A DNA stretch of 64,000 bases from Alphaproteobacteria bacterium. GTDB taxonomy: Bacteria; Pseudomonadota; Alphaproteobacteria; Reyranellales; Reyranellaceae. The position numbers were made by a program, and so were the translations under genes. The stretch spans positions 1 through 64,000 of the forward strand of contig JAHBYP010000004.1 in NCBI GenBank assembly GCA_019635875.1. The letters run 5' to 3'. Within the stretch, counting starts at the first letter, position 1, and each line of letters begins with the position of its first letter. Shown piece after piece: positions 44,359 to 52,447 of this stretch. The notes below the pieces were generated by a model. It saw nothing but the letters and a program-made list of their open reading frames with translations. It searched no databases and was not told the DNA's origin.

Positions 44359-45243
44359 CTAACTTCCACGATACGTCGAATAGCTCCATGGCGTCGCCAG
44401 CAGCGGCACGTGGTAGTGGCCCTCGGGCTCGGCGATGCCGAAGCGCAGCGGCACGATGTCGAGGAACGGCGTGTCGGCGGCAGGCACGCCGCGACGGGCG
44501 AAATATGCACCGATGTTGAAGCGAAGCTCGTAGACGCCGATACGCAGCGGCTGGTCGCCGACCAGCGGCTTGTCGGTGCGGCCGTCGGCATTGGTGATCG
44601 CGCTGGCGAGCCGGGTTTCGGGACCGTCGTCCTGCAGCTCGCAGAGGTCGATGCGCACACCCTCGGCCGGGCGGCCGATATGCGTGTCGAGCACATGGGT
44701 CGACAGGCGGCCGTTGACATTGGCCTTGCCCGGGCCGTCGACCGCGCCGTCGAGACGCAGGCGGGTGATCAGGCCGATTTCACCCAGCGCCGTCGCGTGC
44801 TCGATGGCGGCGTCGTTGGCCAGGCGGCGCTCGAACTGGCGCAGGATGGAGCTGCGCGTGTGGCGGCGCACGCAGACGATGAAGGGGATGCCGAAGCGCT
44901 GCGTGTAGGCCGCGTTGAGCTGATGGAAGCGCGCGTACTGCGGCTCGCTCAACCGGTCGAGCCCGGCGCCGGCCTGCTCGGCCGTCGAATCGGCCGTCAG
45001 CGCGCCCGCGCGCGCCGCCTTGCCGGCGAGGTCGGGATGGCCGCGCAGGAACTGCGTCTGCGTCTCGACCGATGCGGCGTCGACGACGTCGAGCATCGCG
45101 CGATGCAACTCGGCGACGGTGCTGAAGGGACGCTTCGATGCGGCCCCGTCGGCGACCCACGGCGCATGCTCGAAGATCGAGCCCAGCGCGGCGACGAACG
45201 CGTCGCGTGGCATGGCGTTGAGCTGGTCGAGGGTCAGGGTCAT
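44359..45243 (-). CDS. OHCU decarboxylase-hydroxyisourate hydrolase fusion (UraD-UraH)
   Basis: Bifunctional urate-pathway enzyme, 294 aa. Residues about 1-160 are OHCU decarboxylase (LNAMPRDAFVAALGSIFEHAPWVA, GHPDLAG with the catalytic His, FIVCVRRH). Residues about 180-294 are the transthyretin-like 5-hydroxyisourate hydrolase (LSTHVLDTHIGRPAEG, YHVPLLATPWSYSTYRGS, with the terminal YRGS motif intact). The two steps act in the order UraH then UraD after urate oxidation, giving S-allantoin. ATG 45243 fits family starts; GTG 45264 has a purine-rich run upstream, but it belongs to the repeat. No urate oxidase is in the window. Confidence 0.93.
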   Translation of the reverse strand: MTLTLDQLNAMPRDAFVAALGSIFEHAPWVADGAASKRPFSTVAELHRAMLDVVDAASVETQTQFLRGHPDLAGKAARAGALTADSTAEQAGAGLDRLSEPQYARFHQLNAAYTQRFGIPFIVCVRRHTRSSILRQFERRLANDAAIEHATALGEIGLITRLRLDGAVDGPGKANVNGRLSTHVLDTHIGRPAEGVRIDLCELQDDGPETRLASAITNADGRTDKPLVGDQPLRIGVYELRFNIGAYFARRGVPAADTPFLDIVPLRFGIAEPEGHYHVPLLATPWSYSTYRGS

Positions 45244-45263
45244 CGGGGACTGGCTCGGCGTCA

Positions 45264-45388
45264 CTCCCTCTCCCCGCTTGCGGGGAGAGGGTCGGGGTGA
45301 GGGGCTGTCTCAGGTTGCGCACGGCGGCGGTGCGTCACTTGAGGCAACCCCTCACCCTAACCCTCTCCCCGCAAGCGGGGAGAGGGAA
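45264..45388. repeat. Dispersed repeat family B, copy 5
   Basis: Family-B element 20 nt upstream of the uraD-uraH ATG. Its other end overlaps the last 37 nt of the pseudouridine synthase gene and supplies that gene's stop. Confidence 0.9.
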
Positions 45389-46068
45389 TCTGAGTACCCG
45401 CAGGCCTGCAACGCCTCGAGCATGTGGTGCGGCGGCGGGGCGGTCACCTCGATCGGCGGCTTTGCCGGATAGAGCGGCAGGCGAATGGCGCGGCTGTGCA
45501 GGTGCAGCGGCGCGCGTGGCGGTTTGGGCCCGTAGACCGGATCGCCCAGCACCGGACAGCCCAGCGCCGCGGCATGGACGCGGATCTGATGGGTGCGGCC
45601 GGTGCGCGGGCGGAACTCGATCCAGGTGAGATTTGCGCTGCGGCCCTTGACCTCGTAGTCGGTGATCGCGCTCTGGCCCGCGGGGTCGGGCACCATCTTC
45701 CAGCCGGTCTCCTTGCGGCTCTCCTTGCGCAGCGCCAGGTCGATGGTGCCGCCGTCCTGCGGCGGCGCGCCGCCGACGACCGCCCAGTAGGTCTTGCCGG
45801 CAAGACCCTCACTGAACAGCCGACCGAGCCGGCGCAGCGCCTTGGGGTGGCGGCCCAGCACCAGGCAACCCGAGGTGTCGCGGTCGAGCCGATGGGCCAG
45901 CGCCGGGGGGCGCGGCAGGCCGTAGCGCAGGGCGTCGAAACCGGCCTCGAGGTTGGGGCCGCCGCCCGGGCCGGCATGCACCGGCAGGCCGGCCGGCTTG
46001 TCGATCACCAGCACCAGCCCGTCGCGATAGAGCACGCGGTCGGCCAGCGAGGGGGAGGGGCTCTTCAT
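45352..46068 (-). CDS. RluA-family RNA pseudouridine synthase
   Basis: Protein of 238 aa that isomerises uridine in rRNA or tRNA. LVLVIDKPAGLPVHAGP opens the domain, HRLDRDTSG holds the catalytic Asp62, and EFRPRTGRTHQIRVH and GCPVLGDPVYG are the remaining family motifs. No S4 domain is present. ATG 46068 is the start. The last residues (SLSPLAGRGLG) and the stop are read from family-B repeat DNA, so the native C terminus was altered by the element. RNA target unknown. Confidence 0.9.
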   Translation of the reverse strand: MKSPSPSLADRVLYRDGLVLVIDKPAGLPVHAGPGGGPNLEAGFDALRYGLPRPPALAHRLDRDTSGCLVLGRHPKALRRLGRLFSEGLAGKTYWAVVGGAPPQDGGTIDLALRKESRKETGWKMVPDPAGQSAITDYEVKGRSANLTWIEFRPRTGRTHQIRVHAAALGCPVLGDPVYGPKPPRAPLHLHSRAIRLPLYPAKPPIEVTAPPPHHMLEALQACGYSDSLSPLAGRGLG

Positions 46069-46214
46069 CCTGCGCGATGCATGCCACGGCGCTGCCGCCC
46101 GGACCACTCAAAGGTCGCGGCTCATTGAATAACCTTGCCGTGCGTAAGGATACATCTAGTCGCTGCGACTCTTTCGCAACACTATTGCTTGATGCAGCGG
46201 TGTGCCGCAATTCC

Positions 46215-46243
46215 TTGACAGGGATAGCCTTAACGGTCTCAAT
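46215..46243 (+). promoter_or_regulatory. Possible sigma-70 promoter of the oxidoreductase operon
   Basis: TTGACA at 46215-46220, a 17-nt spacer, then CTCAAT at 46238-46243, 42 nt before the first start codon. The -35 is perfect; the -10 is poor. Confidence 0.35.
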
Positions 46244-46284
46244 CCGGGCCACCGAATGAAGAAACGTTCACGTCCGGGAGGGCT

Positions 46285-48099
46285 GTGTTGAAGCCGACTG
46301 ATATCGGCAATCCGGATTACTTTCATAAGGTCGTGGATTGCCAGTGGGCGTGTCCTGCCCACACGCCTGTACCCGAGTACATCCGCTTGATCGCGCACGG
46401 TCGGTACTCCGACGCCTACATGATCAATTGGAAGTCGAACGTCTTTCCGGGAATCCTCGGTCGCACCTGCGACCGCCCCTGCGAACCGGCCTGCCGCCGG
46501 ACCCGTGTGGAAGACGAGACGTTGGTGAAGGGCAAGCGCGAGCCGGTGGCGATCTGTCGCCTCAAGCGCGTCGCCGCCGACTACAAGAATGGCGGGATCG
46601 ACGAGCGCATGCCCAAGGCGCCGGCCAGGAACGGCAAGCGGATAGCCTGCATCGGCGGTGGCCCGGCCTCGCTGACGGTGGCGCGCGACCTCGCGGTGCT
46701 GGGCTACGAGATCACCATCTTCGACCAGGATCCCAAGCTGGGCGGCTTCATCCGCACCCAGATCCCGCACTTCCGCCTGCCCGAATCGGTGATCGACGAG
46801 GAAGTCGGCTACATCACCGGCATCGGCAACATAGACTTCGTGCACAAGCGCATCGACTCGCTCAAGGCGGTGCTGGCCGAGGGCTACGACGCGGTGTTCG
46901 TGGGATCCGGCGCGCCGCGCGGCCGCGAGCTCGACGTGCCCGGCCGGCAGGAAGCGGCCGAGAACATCCATATCGGCATCGACTGGCTGTCCTCGGTGTC
47001 GTTCGGCCACATCACCAAGGTCGGCAAGCGCGTGATCGTGCTGGGCGGCGGCAACACGGCGATGGATTGCTGCCGCACCGCACGCCGCCTGGGCGGCGAG
47101 GACGTCAAGGTCATCGTCCGCTCGGGCTTCGAGGAAATGAAGGCGTCTCCCTGGGAGAAGGAAGACGCCATGCACGAGGACATCCCGATCCTGAACTTCC
47201 TCGTGCCGAAGGAAGTGAAGCACGAGAACGGCAAGATCAAGGGTGTGCTGTTCGAGAAGGTGAAGGCCGAATACGACGCCAAGGGGCGCCGTTCGCTGGT
47301 GCCCACCGGCGAGCCCGATCCGTTCTACGAGTGCGACGACGTGCTGGTCGCCATCGGCCAGGAGAACGCCTTCCCGTGGATCGAGAAGGACGCCGGCGTC
47401 GAGTTCGACAAATGGGGCATGCCGGTCGTCGACGAGCGCACCTTCGCCTCGACCAACGGCAAGGTGTTCTTCGGCGGCGACGCGGCGTTCGGTCCGAAGA
47501 ACATAATCTGGGCGGCCGCCCACGGGCACGAGGCGGCGATCTCGATCCATGCGCTGTGCACCGGCGGCGCGGTCGGCCTGCGCCCGGCGCCCGGCGTCAA
47601 CATCGTCAGCCAGAAGATGGGCATCCACGAGTGGAGCTACGACAACGACATCTCGGTCGTGCAGCGCTTCAAGGTGCCGCATCGTGACAAGGCCGAGTCG
47701 CTGAAGGACATCATGGCCGAGGTCGAGCTCGGCTTCGATCCCGAGCTGGCGTGGAAGGAAGCGCAGCGCTGCCTGAACTGCGACGTGCAGACGGTCTTCA
47801 CCGACAATCTGTGCATCGAGTGCGACGCCTGCGTCGACATCTGCCCGATGGACTGCATCTCCTTCACCGCTAACGGCGACGAGAAGGAGCTGCGCGGCCG
47901 GCTCAACGCGCCGGCGCTGAACCAGACGCAGGACCTGTACGTGTCCGGACTGCTGAAGACCAACCGCGTCATGGTGAAGGACGAGGACGTGTGCCTGCAC
48001 TGCGGGCTGTGCGCCGAGCGCTGCCCGACCGGTGCCTGGGACATGCGCAAGTACTACGTCGAGATGACGCACGCGGAGCACGCATGCCACAAGCGATAG
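46285..48099 (+). CDS. GltD-like FAD/NAD(P) oxidoreductase with two [4Fe-4S] ferredoxin sites
   Basis: Protein of 604 aa. The N-terminal iron-sulphur helical domain (CQWACPAHTPVPEYI, CDRPCEPACRRT) is followed by an FAD-binding fold (CIGGGPASLTVARDL near 130), an NAD(P)-binding fold (VLGGGNTAMDCCRTARRLGG near 255) and FGGDAAFGP. A C-terminal ferredoxin has CIECDACVDICPMDC and CLHCGLCAERCP. This is the glutamate-synthase small-subunit/dihydropyrimidine dehydrogenase layout. As first gene before KorA/KorB-type genes it would pass electrons between their iron-sulphur centre and NAD(P). GGGAGG precedes GTG 46285; TTG 46288 has better spacing and is an alternative start. It overlaps the next gene by 16 nt. 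Confidence 0.9.
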   Translation: MLKPTDIGNPDYFHKVVDCQWACPAHTPVPEYIRLIAHGRYSDAYMINWKSNVFPGILGRTCDRPCEPACRRTRVEDETLVKGKREPVAICRLKRVAADYKNGGIDERMPKAPARNGKRIACIGGGPASLTVARDLAVLGYEITIFDQDPKLGGFIRTQIPHFRLPESVIDEEVGYITGIGNIDFVHKRIDSLKAVLAEGYDAVFVGSGAPRGRELDVPGRQEAAENIHIGIDWLSSVSFGHITKVGKRVIVLGGGNTAMDCCRTARRLGGEDVKVIVRSGFEEMKASPWEKEDAMHEDIPILNFLVPKEVKHENGKIKGVLFEKVKAEYDAKGRRSLVPTGEPDPFYECDDVLVAIGQENAFPWIEKDAGVEFDKWGMPVVDERTFASTNGKVFFGGDAAFGPKNIIWAAAHGHEAAISIHALCTGGAVGLRPAPGVNIVSQKMGIHEWSYDNDISVVQRFKVPHRDKAESLKDIMAEVELGFDPELAWKEAQRCLNCDVQTVFTDNLCIECDACVDICPMDCISFTANGDEKELRGRLNAPALNQTQDLYVSGLLKTNRVMVKDEDVCLHCGLCAERCPTGAWDMRKYYVEMTHAEHACHKR

Positions 48100-49916
48100 A
48101 GGCGGTGAACGACTTCGTCGTCAAGTTCGCCAACGTCAACGGCTCGGGCTCGGCCTCGGCCAACGAGCTGTTCGCCCGCTCGATCCTGCGCATGGGCGTG
48201 CCGGTCAGCCCGCGCAACATCTTCCCGTCCAATATCCAGGGCCTGCCGACCTGGTACGAGGTCAGGGTCAGCGGGAAGGGCTATCTCGGACGGCGCGGCG
48301 GCGTCGACCTGATGGTGGCGATGAACCCGCAGACCTGGGACGAGGACGTCAAGGAGATCGAGCCCGGCGGCTATCTGTTCTACGACGCCACCAAGCCGAT
48401 GCCGGTTTCGGCCTTCCGTCCCGACATCAACCTCATCGGCGTGCCGCTCACCGCGATCACCAACGCCACCTATACCGACGCCCGACAGCGGCAGCTGTTC
48501 AAGAACATCATCTATGTCGGCGCGCTCTCGGTGCTGCTCGACATCGATCCCAAGGAGATCACCCGGCTGTTCGGCGAGCAGTACAAGGGCAAGGAGAAGC
48601 TGCTCGACTCCAACGTCAAGGCGCTGAACCTCGGCCGCGACTGGGTGCTGCGCCACATGGATCCGGCCAGCGTGAAGCTCAAGGTGCGGCGCGCCGACAA
48701 TGTCGGCAACCGCATCTTCGTCGAAGGCAACAACGCCGCGGCACTGGGCTGCGTCTATGGCGGCGCCACGGTCTGCGCCTGGTATCCGATCACGCCCAGC
48801 TCCTCGCTGGCCGAGGCGTTCCAGGCGCATTGCAAGCGCCTGCGCCACGACAAGGAGACCGGCAAGGCCAAGTACGCCATCGTCCAGGCCGAGGACGAGC
48901 TGGCCTCGATCGGCATGGTGATCGGTGCCGCCTGGAACGGCGCGCGCGCCTTCACCGCGACCTCCGGCCCCGGCATCTCGCTGATGACCGAGTTCATCGG
49001 CCTGGCGTATTTCGCCGAGGTCCCGGCGGTGATCATCAACGTGCAGCGCGGCGGGCCGTCGACCGGCATGCCCACCCGCACGCAGCAGGCCGACATCCTG
49101 GGCTGCGCGCTGGCCTCGAACGGCGACACCAAGCACGTGCTGCTGTTCCCCGAGGATCCCAAGGAGTGCTTCGACTTCGGCGCGGAGTCGCTGAACCTCG
49201 CCGACCGCCTGCAGACGCCGGTGTTCATGATGACCGATCTCGACATCGGCATGAACCAGCGCCTGTGCGATCCCTTCGAGTGGGACGACGCCAAGGCCTA
49301 TGATCGCGGCAAGGTGATGACGGCGGCGGAGCTCGAGGCGGGCAAGAAGTTCGGCCGCTACCTCGACGTCGACGACGACGGCATTCCGTTCCGCACCTAT
49401 CCCGGCACGCATCCGACCAAGGGCGCCTTCTTCACCAGGGGCACGACCAAGGACGAGTTCGCGCGCTACTCGGAAGAGGGCCCGGTCTACGTCCGCAACA
49501 TGGAGCGGCTGGAGAAGAAGTTCGACACCGCCAAGAAGATCGTGCCCATGGCCATCGAGCGCAAGGCAAAGGCCGCCACCAAGATGGGCGTGATCTATTT
49601 CGGCTCGACCAGCCCGGCGATGAACGAGGCCTTCGACCAGCTCGACGAGCAGGGCATCGCGCTCGACGGCCTGCGCGTGCGCGCCTATCCGTTCGGCCAG
49701 GAGGTCGTGGATTTCGTCAACGGGCACGACACGGTCTACTTCGTCGAGCAGAACCGCGACGGGCAGCTGCGCATGCTGCTCATCGACCAGCTCGGCGTCG
49801 ATCCGAACAAGATCGTCGCCGTCCTGCACTACGACGGCACGCCGATCACGGCGCGCTTCATCACCAAGGCGATCGGCGAGCACCTCGCGCCGCCCAGCCG
49901 CATGGCGGCCGAATGA
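48084..49916 (+). CDS. 2-oxoacid:acceptor oxidoreductase alpha subunit (gamma-alpha fusion)
   Basis: Protein of 610 aa. The gamma domain at about 10-195 (ANVNGSGSASANELFARSILRMGVPVSPRN) is fused to the pyrimidine-binding alpha domain (YPITPSSSLAEAF, AEDELASIGMVIGAAWNGARAFTATSGPGISLM, TRTQQADIL). The C-terminal domain has VYFVEQNRDGQLRMLL. This is the KorA architecture for 2-oxoglutarate or a related 2-oxoacid. ATG 48084 is preceded by GGAG. It lacks ferredoxin clusters of its own, which are in the upstream flavoprotein. Together with the beta subunit it decarboxylates or carboxylates via acyl-CoA. Confidence 0.92.
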   Translation: MPQAIEAVNDFVVKFANVNGSGSASANELFARSILRMGVPVSPRNIFPSNIQGLPTWYEVRVSGKGYLGRRGGVDLMVAMNPQTWDEDVKEIEPGGYLFYDATKPMPVSAFRPDINLIGVPLTAITNATYTDARQRQLFKNIIYVGALSVLLDIDPKEITRLFGEQYKGKEKLLDSNVKALNLGRDWVLRHMDPASVKLKVRRADNVGNRIFVEGNNAAALGCVYGGATVCAWYPITPSSSLAEAFQAHCKRLRHDKETGKAKYAIVQAEDELASIGMVIGAAWNGARAFTATSGPGISLMTEFIGLAYFAEVPAVIINVQRGGPSTGMPTRTQQADILGCALASNGDTKHVLLFPEDPKECFDFGAESLNLADRLQTPVFMMTDLDIGMNQRLCDPFEWDDAKAYDRGKVMTAAELEAGKKFGRYLDVDDDGIPFRTYPGTHPTKGAFFTRGTTKDEFARYSEEGPVYVRNMERLEKKFDTAKKIVPMAIERKAKAATKMGVIYFGSTSPAMNEAFDQLDEQGIALDGLRVRAYPFGQEVVDFVNGHDTVYFVEQNRDGQLRMLLIDQLGVDPNKIVAVLHYDGTPITARFITKAIGEHLAPPSRMAAE

Positions 49917-49934
49917 TGGGCGCGTCGAACGTCA

Positions 49935-50060
49935 TACCGTCCCCCGGAGGGGGAAGGTGCCCGAAGGGCGGAAGGGGGATGTCGAAGCCGGACACCGGTT
50001 TCGTTGGGACATCCCCCTTCCGTCGCGCTTCGCGCGCCACCTTCCCCCTCCGGGGGAAGG
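49935..50060. repeat. Dispersed repeat family A, copy 3
   Basis: Family-A element placed between alpha- and beta-subunit genes of one enzyme, 18 nt after the first stop and about 21 nt before the next start. Both genes need equal expression, so the element must be tolerated in the mRNA. Confidence 0.9.
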
Positions 50061-50081
50061 GAGATTTTGGAGCGTAGGGTC

Positions 50082-51137
50082 ATGACCTATATCGCCAAGC
50101 CCAAGCTGCATCACCCCACCCTGCTCAAGAACAAGGCGGGCTTCACCAGGCGCGACTACGACGGCGCGATCTCGACGCTCTGCGCGGGATGCGGCCACGA
50201 CTCGATCAGCGCTGCCATCGTGCAGGCCTGCTTCGAGCTCGACATCCTGCCGCACCAGGTCGCCAAGCTTTCGGGCATCGGCTGCTCGTCGAAGGCGCCG
50301 ACCTACTTCCTCGGCGGCAGCCACGGCTTCAACACCGTGCATGGCCGCATGCCCTCGGTGATGACCGGTGCCAACCTCGCCAACCGCGACCTGATCTATC
50401 TCGGCGTCTCGGGCGACGGCGACTCGGCCTCGATCGGCTTCGGCCAGTTCGCCCACGTCATGCGCCGCGGCGTCAACATGACCTACATCGTCATGAACAA
50501 CGGCGTGTACGGCCTGACCAAGGGCCAGTTCTCGGCCACCGCCGATTACGGCTCGGTGAGCAAGAAGGGCGTCAAGAACAGCGACTCCTCGATCGACATG
50601 GTCTCGGTCGCCATCCTGATGGGCGCCACCTTCGTCGGCCGTTCCTTCTCGGGCGACAAGCAGCAGCTGATCCCGCTGATCAAGGCGGCGCTGCAGCATC
50701 GCGGCGCCGCCTTCCTCGACGTCATCAGCCCATGCGTCGCCTTCAACAACCACGCCGGCTCGACCAAGAGCTACGACTACGTGCGCGAGCACAACGAGGC
50801 GGTCAACCGCGTCGACTTCATCGAGACCCGCTCGGAGATCACCACCGACTACGCGCCGGGCGCGCTGCAGGTGGTCGAGCAGCACGACGGCTCGATCCTG
50901 CGCCTGCGCAAGCTCGACGAGCGATTCGATCCGAGCAGCAAGGCCGACGCACTGCACCGCGTGCAGCAGGCCGACGCGGCGGGCGAGGTGCTGACCGGGC
51001 TGCTCTACGTCGAGCCGCTGCCCAAGGATCTGCACGCCAACCTCAATACCGTCGACGCGCCGCTCAACACGCTGAACGAGGCCGAGCTCTGCCCCGGCAA
51101 GAGCGCGCTCGACAAGATCAACGCCTCGCTGCGCTGA
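50082..51137 (+). CDS. 2-oxoacid:acceptor oxidoreductase beta subunit (TPP-binding)
   Basis: Protein of 351 aa. CAGCGHDSIS supplies cluster-ligand Cys, GIGCSSKAPTYF follows, and the thiamine-diphosphate motif is GVSGDGDSASIGFGQ...NMTYIVMNNGVYGLTKGQ. AFLDVISPCVAFNNHAGSTKSYDYV is a KorB-type segment that includes a further Cys ligand. ATG 50082 follows GGAG; upstream in-frame codons are repeat A. With the alpha subunit and flavoprotein it forms one operon. The substrate is most likely 2-oxoglutarate by subunit style, but pyruvate is not excluded. Confidence 0.92.
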   Translation: MTYIAKPKLHHPTLLKNKAGFTRRDYDGAISTLCAGCGHDSISAAIVQACFELDILPHQVAKLSGIGCSSKAPTYFLGGSHGFNTVHGRMPSVMTGANLANRDLIYLGVSGDGDSASIGFGQFAHVMRRGVNMTYIVMNNGVYGLTKGQFSATADYGSVSKKGVKNSDSSIDMVSVAILMGATFVGRSFSGDKQQLIPLIKAALQHRGAAFLDVISPCVAFNNHAGSTKSYDYVREHNEAVNRVDFIETRSEITTDYAPGALQVVEQHDGSILRLRKLDERFDPSSKADALHRVQQADAAGEVLTGLLYVEPLPKDLHANLNTVDAPLNTLNEAELCPGKSALDKINASLR

Positions 51138-51139
51138 GT

Positions 51140-51271
51140 TTCCTTCCCCCGGAGGGGGAAGGTGCCCGAAGGGCGGATGGGGGATGTCGAAGACGGACAG
51201 AGGAGTCCGTCTTCGACATCCCCCATCCGCCAGCGCTGCGCGCTGCCACCTTCCCCCTCCGGGGGAAGGTA
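51140..51271. repeat. Dispersed repeat family A, copy 4
   Basis: Starts 2 nt after the beta-subunit stop and ends 18 nt before the AlkB start. Its centre GTCGAAGACGGACAG pairs with CTGTC-like sequence GTCCGTCTTCGAC, giving a nearly continuous hairpin of about 130 nt. Confidence 0.9.
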
Positions 51272-51289
51272 GTTTGAAGGGAGGCGGCG

Positions 51290-51895
51290 ATGACCGACCT
51301 CTTTGCGACTCCCGAACGCCTGCGCATCCCGGGCGCGGATGTGGTCTACCATCGCGGATTCCTGTCCGAGCCCGCGGCGGCGGCAATGCTGCGCCGGCTG
51401 ATCGACACGATCCCCTGGCGCCAGGACGACATCGTGCTGTGGGGCAGGCGCATCGCGCAGCCGCGTCTGACGGCGTGGTATGGCGATCCCGGGCGCAGCT
51501 ACACCTATTCCGGCCTGACGCTCGAGCCGCTGCCGTGGACCGATGAACTCCAGTCGTTGCGCAGGATGTCCGAGCGCGTCGCCGAGGCGAGCTTCAACAG
51601 CGTGCTGCTGAACCACTACCGCGACCACAACGACAGCGTCGGCTTCCATTCCGACGACGAGCCCGAGCTTGGTGCCACGCCGACCATCGCCTCGGTCAGC
51701 CTCGGCGAGACGCGCACGCTGACGTTCAAGCCCAAGAAGCGCGAGGACTCGGAGTCGATGCGCGTCGCGCTGGAGTCCGGCAGCCTGCTGGTGATGAAAG
51801 GCGACACCCAGCGCAACTGGCGTCACGCCATCGCCAAGGAGTCGCGGCCCTGCGGCCCGCGGGTCAACCTGACATTCCGCCGGATTCTCGACTGA
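51290..51895 (+). CDS. AlkB-like 2-oxoglutarate/Fe(II) dioxygenase
   Basis: Protein of 201 aa in the AlkBH2/3-like group of DNA/RNA demethylases. Iron ligands are His120 and Asp122 (FHSDDEPELG) and His179 (WRHAI), and RVNLTFR has the oxoglutarate-binding Arg. RLTAWYGDPGRSYTYSG is the nucleotide-recognition lid typical of this group, and SFNSVLLNHYRDHNDSVGFH precedes the metal site. ATG 51290 follows GGGAGG. The stop is one base from the convergent thioesterase stop. Likely role: reversal of alkyl damage on N1-adenine/N3-cytosine. Confidence 0.93.
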   Translation: MTDLFATPERLRIPGADVVYHRGFLSEPAAAAMLRRLIDTIPWRQDDIVLWGRRIAQPRLTAWYGDPGRSYTYSGLTLEPLPWTDELQSLRRMSERVAEASFNSVLLNHYRDHNDSVGFHSDDEPELGATPTIASVSLGETRTLTFKPKKREDSESMRVALESGSLLVMKGDTQRNWRHAIAKESRPCGPRVNLTFRRILD

Positions 51896-51896
51896 G

Positions 51897-52367
51897 TCAG
51901 GTTGGGAAGATCAGGCAGGTTGTCGTGCCGTGCGCCAGCAGGCGCCCCTGGCCATCCGTCAGGCGGCCCTCGGCGGTCCCCACGCGGCGCCCCCGACTGA
52001 GCACGAGACCTTCCGCCCTGATCATGCCGGTCTGCGGCGTGATCGGCCGCAGCAGCGAGATCTTGAACTCCAGCGTCGTCTGCCCGAGTCCCTTCTCCAG
52101 GGTCGACTGGATGGCCAACCCCATGCAGCTGTCCAGCAGGGTCGCCGAGAGCCCGCCATGCACCGTGCCGGCGGGATTGAGATGTGCCTCGGACGGTGCG
52201 GCGACCACGACGACACGGCCGTTGTCGGCCTCGACGACGTCGTATCCCAGGGTTCGGGCGATCGTGTTGAGCGGCAGCGTGCCGTCGGCAAGCCCCTGGA
52301 CGAACTCGAGGCCATTCATCTCGTTGCGCTGCTCGGGACTGACGGTTCCATAGGTTCGGCTTCGCAC
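51897..52367 (-). CDS. PaaI-family hot-dog thioesterase
   Basis: Protein of 156 aa. The active-site block is NPAGTVHGGLSATLLDSCMGLAI, with the conserved His-Gly-Gly and Asp. TTLEFKISLLRPITPQTGMIRAEG and GRLLAHGTTTCLIF complete the hot-dog strands. It starts at GTG 52367 after GAGGG. It hydrolyses an acyl- or aryl-CoA; which one cannot be told. It abuts AlkB tail-to-tail. Confidence 0.87.
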   Translation of the reverse strand: MRSRTYGTVSPEQRNEMNGLEFVQGLADGTLPLNTIARTLGYDVVEADNGRVVVVAAPSEAHLNPAGTVHGGLSATLLDSCMGLAIQSTLEKGLGQTTLEFKISLLRPITPQTGMIRAEGLVLSRGRRVGTAEGRLTDGQGRLLAHGTTTCLIFPT

Positions 52368-52447
52368 GTTCGGCCCTCACGCGTTCGACATCGGCAGAGT
52401 GACAGCCGCGCGGTACTGGCGCTGGCGAATTTCGGACCCGACTGGAA

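Noticed and set aside
48054..49883. 609-codon frame antisense to the alpha-subunit gene
   Set aside because: Shadow of a GC-rich coding strand; no motif, and no ribosome site.
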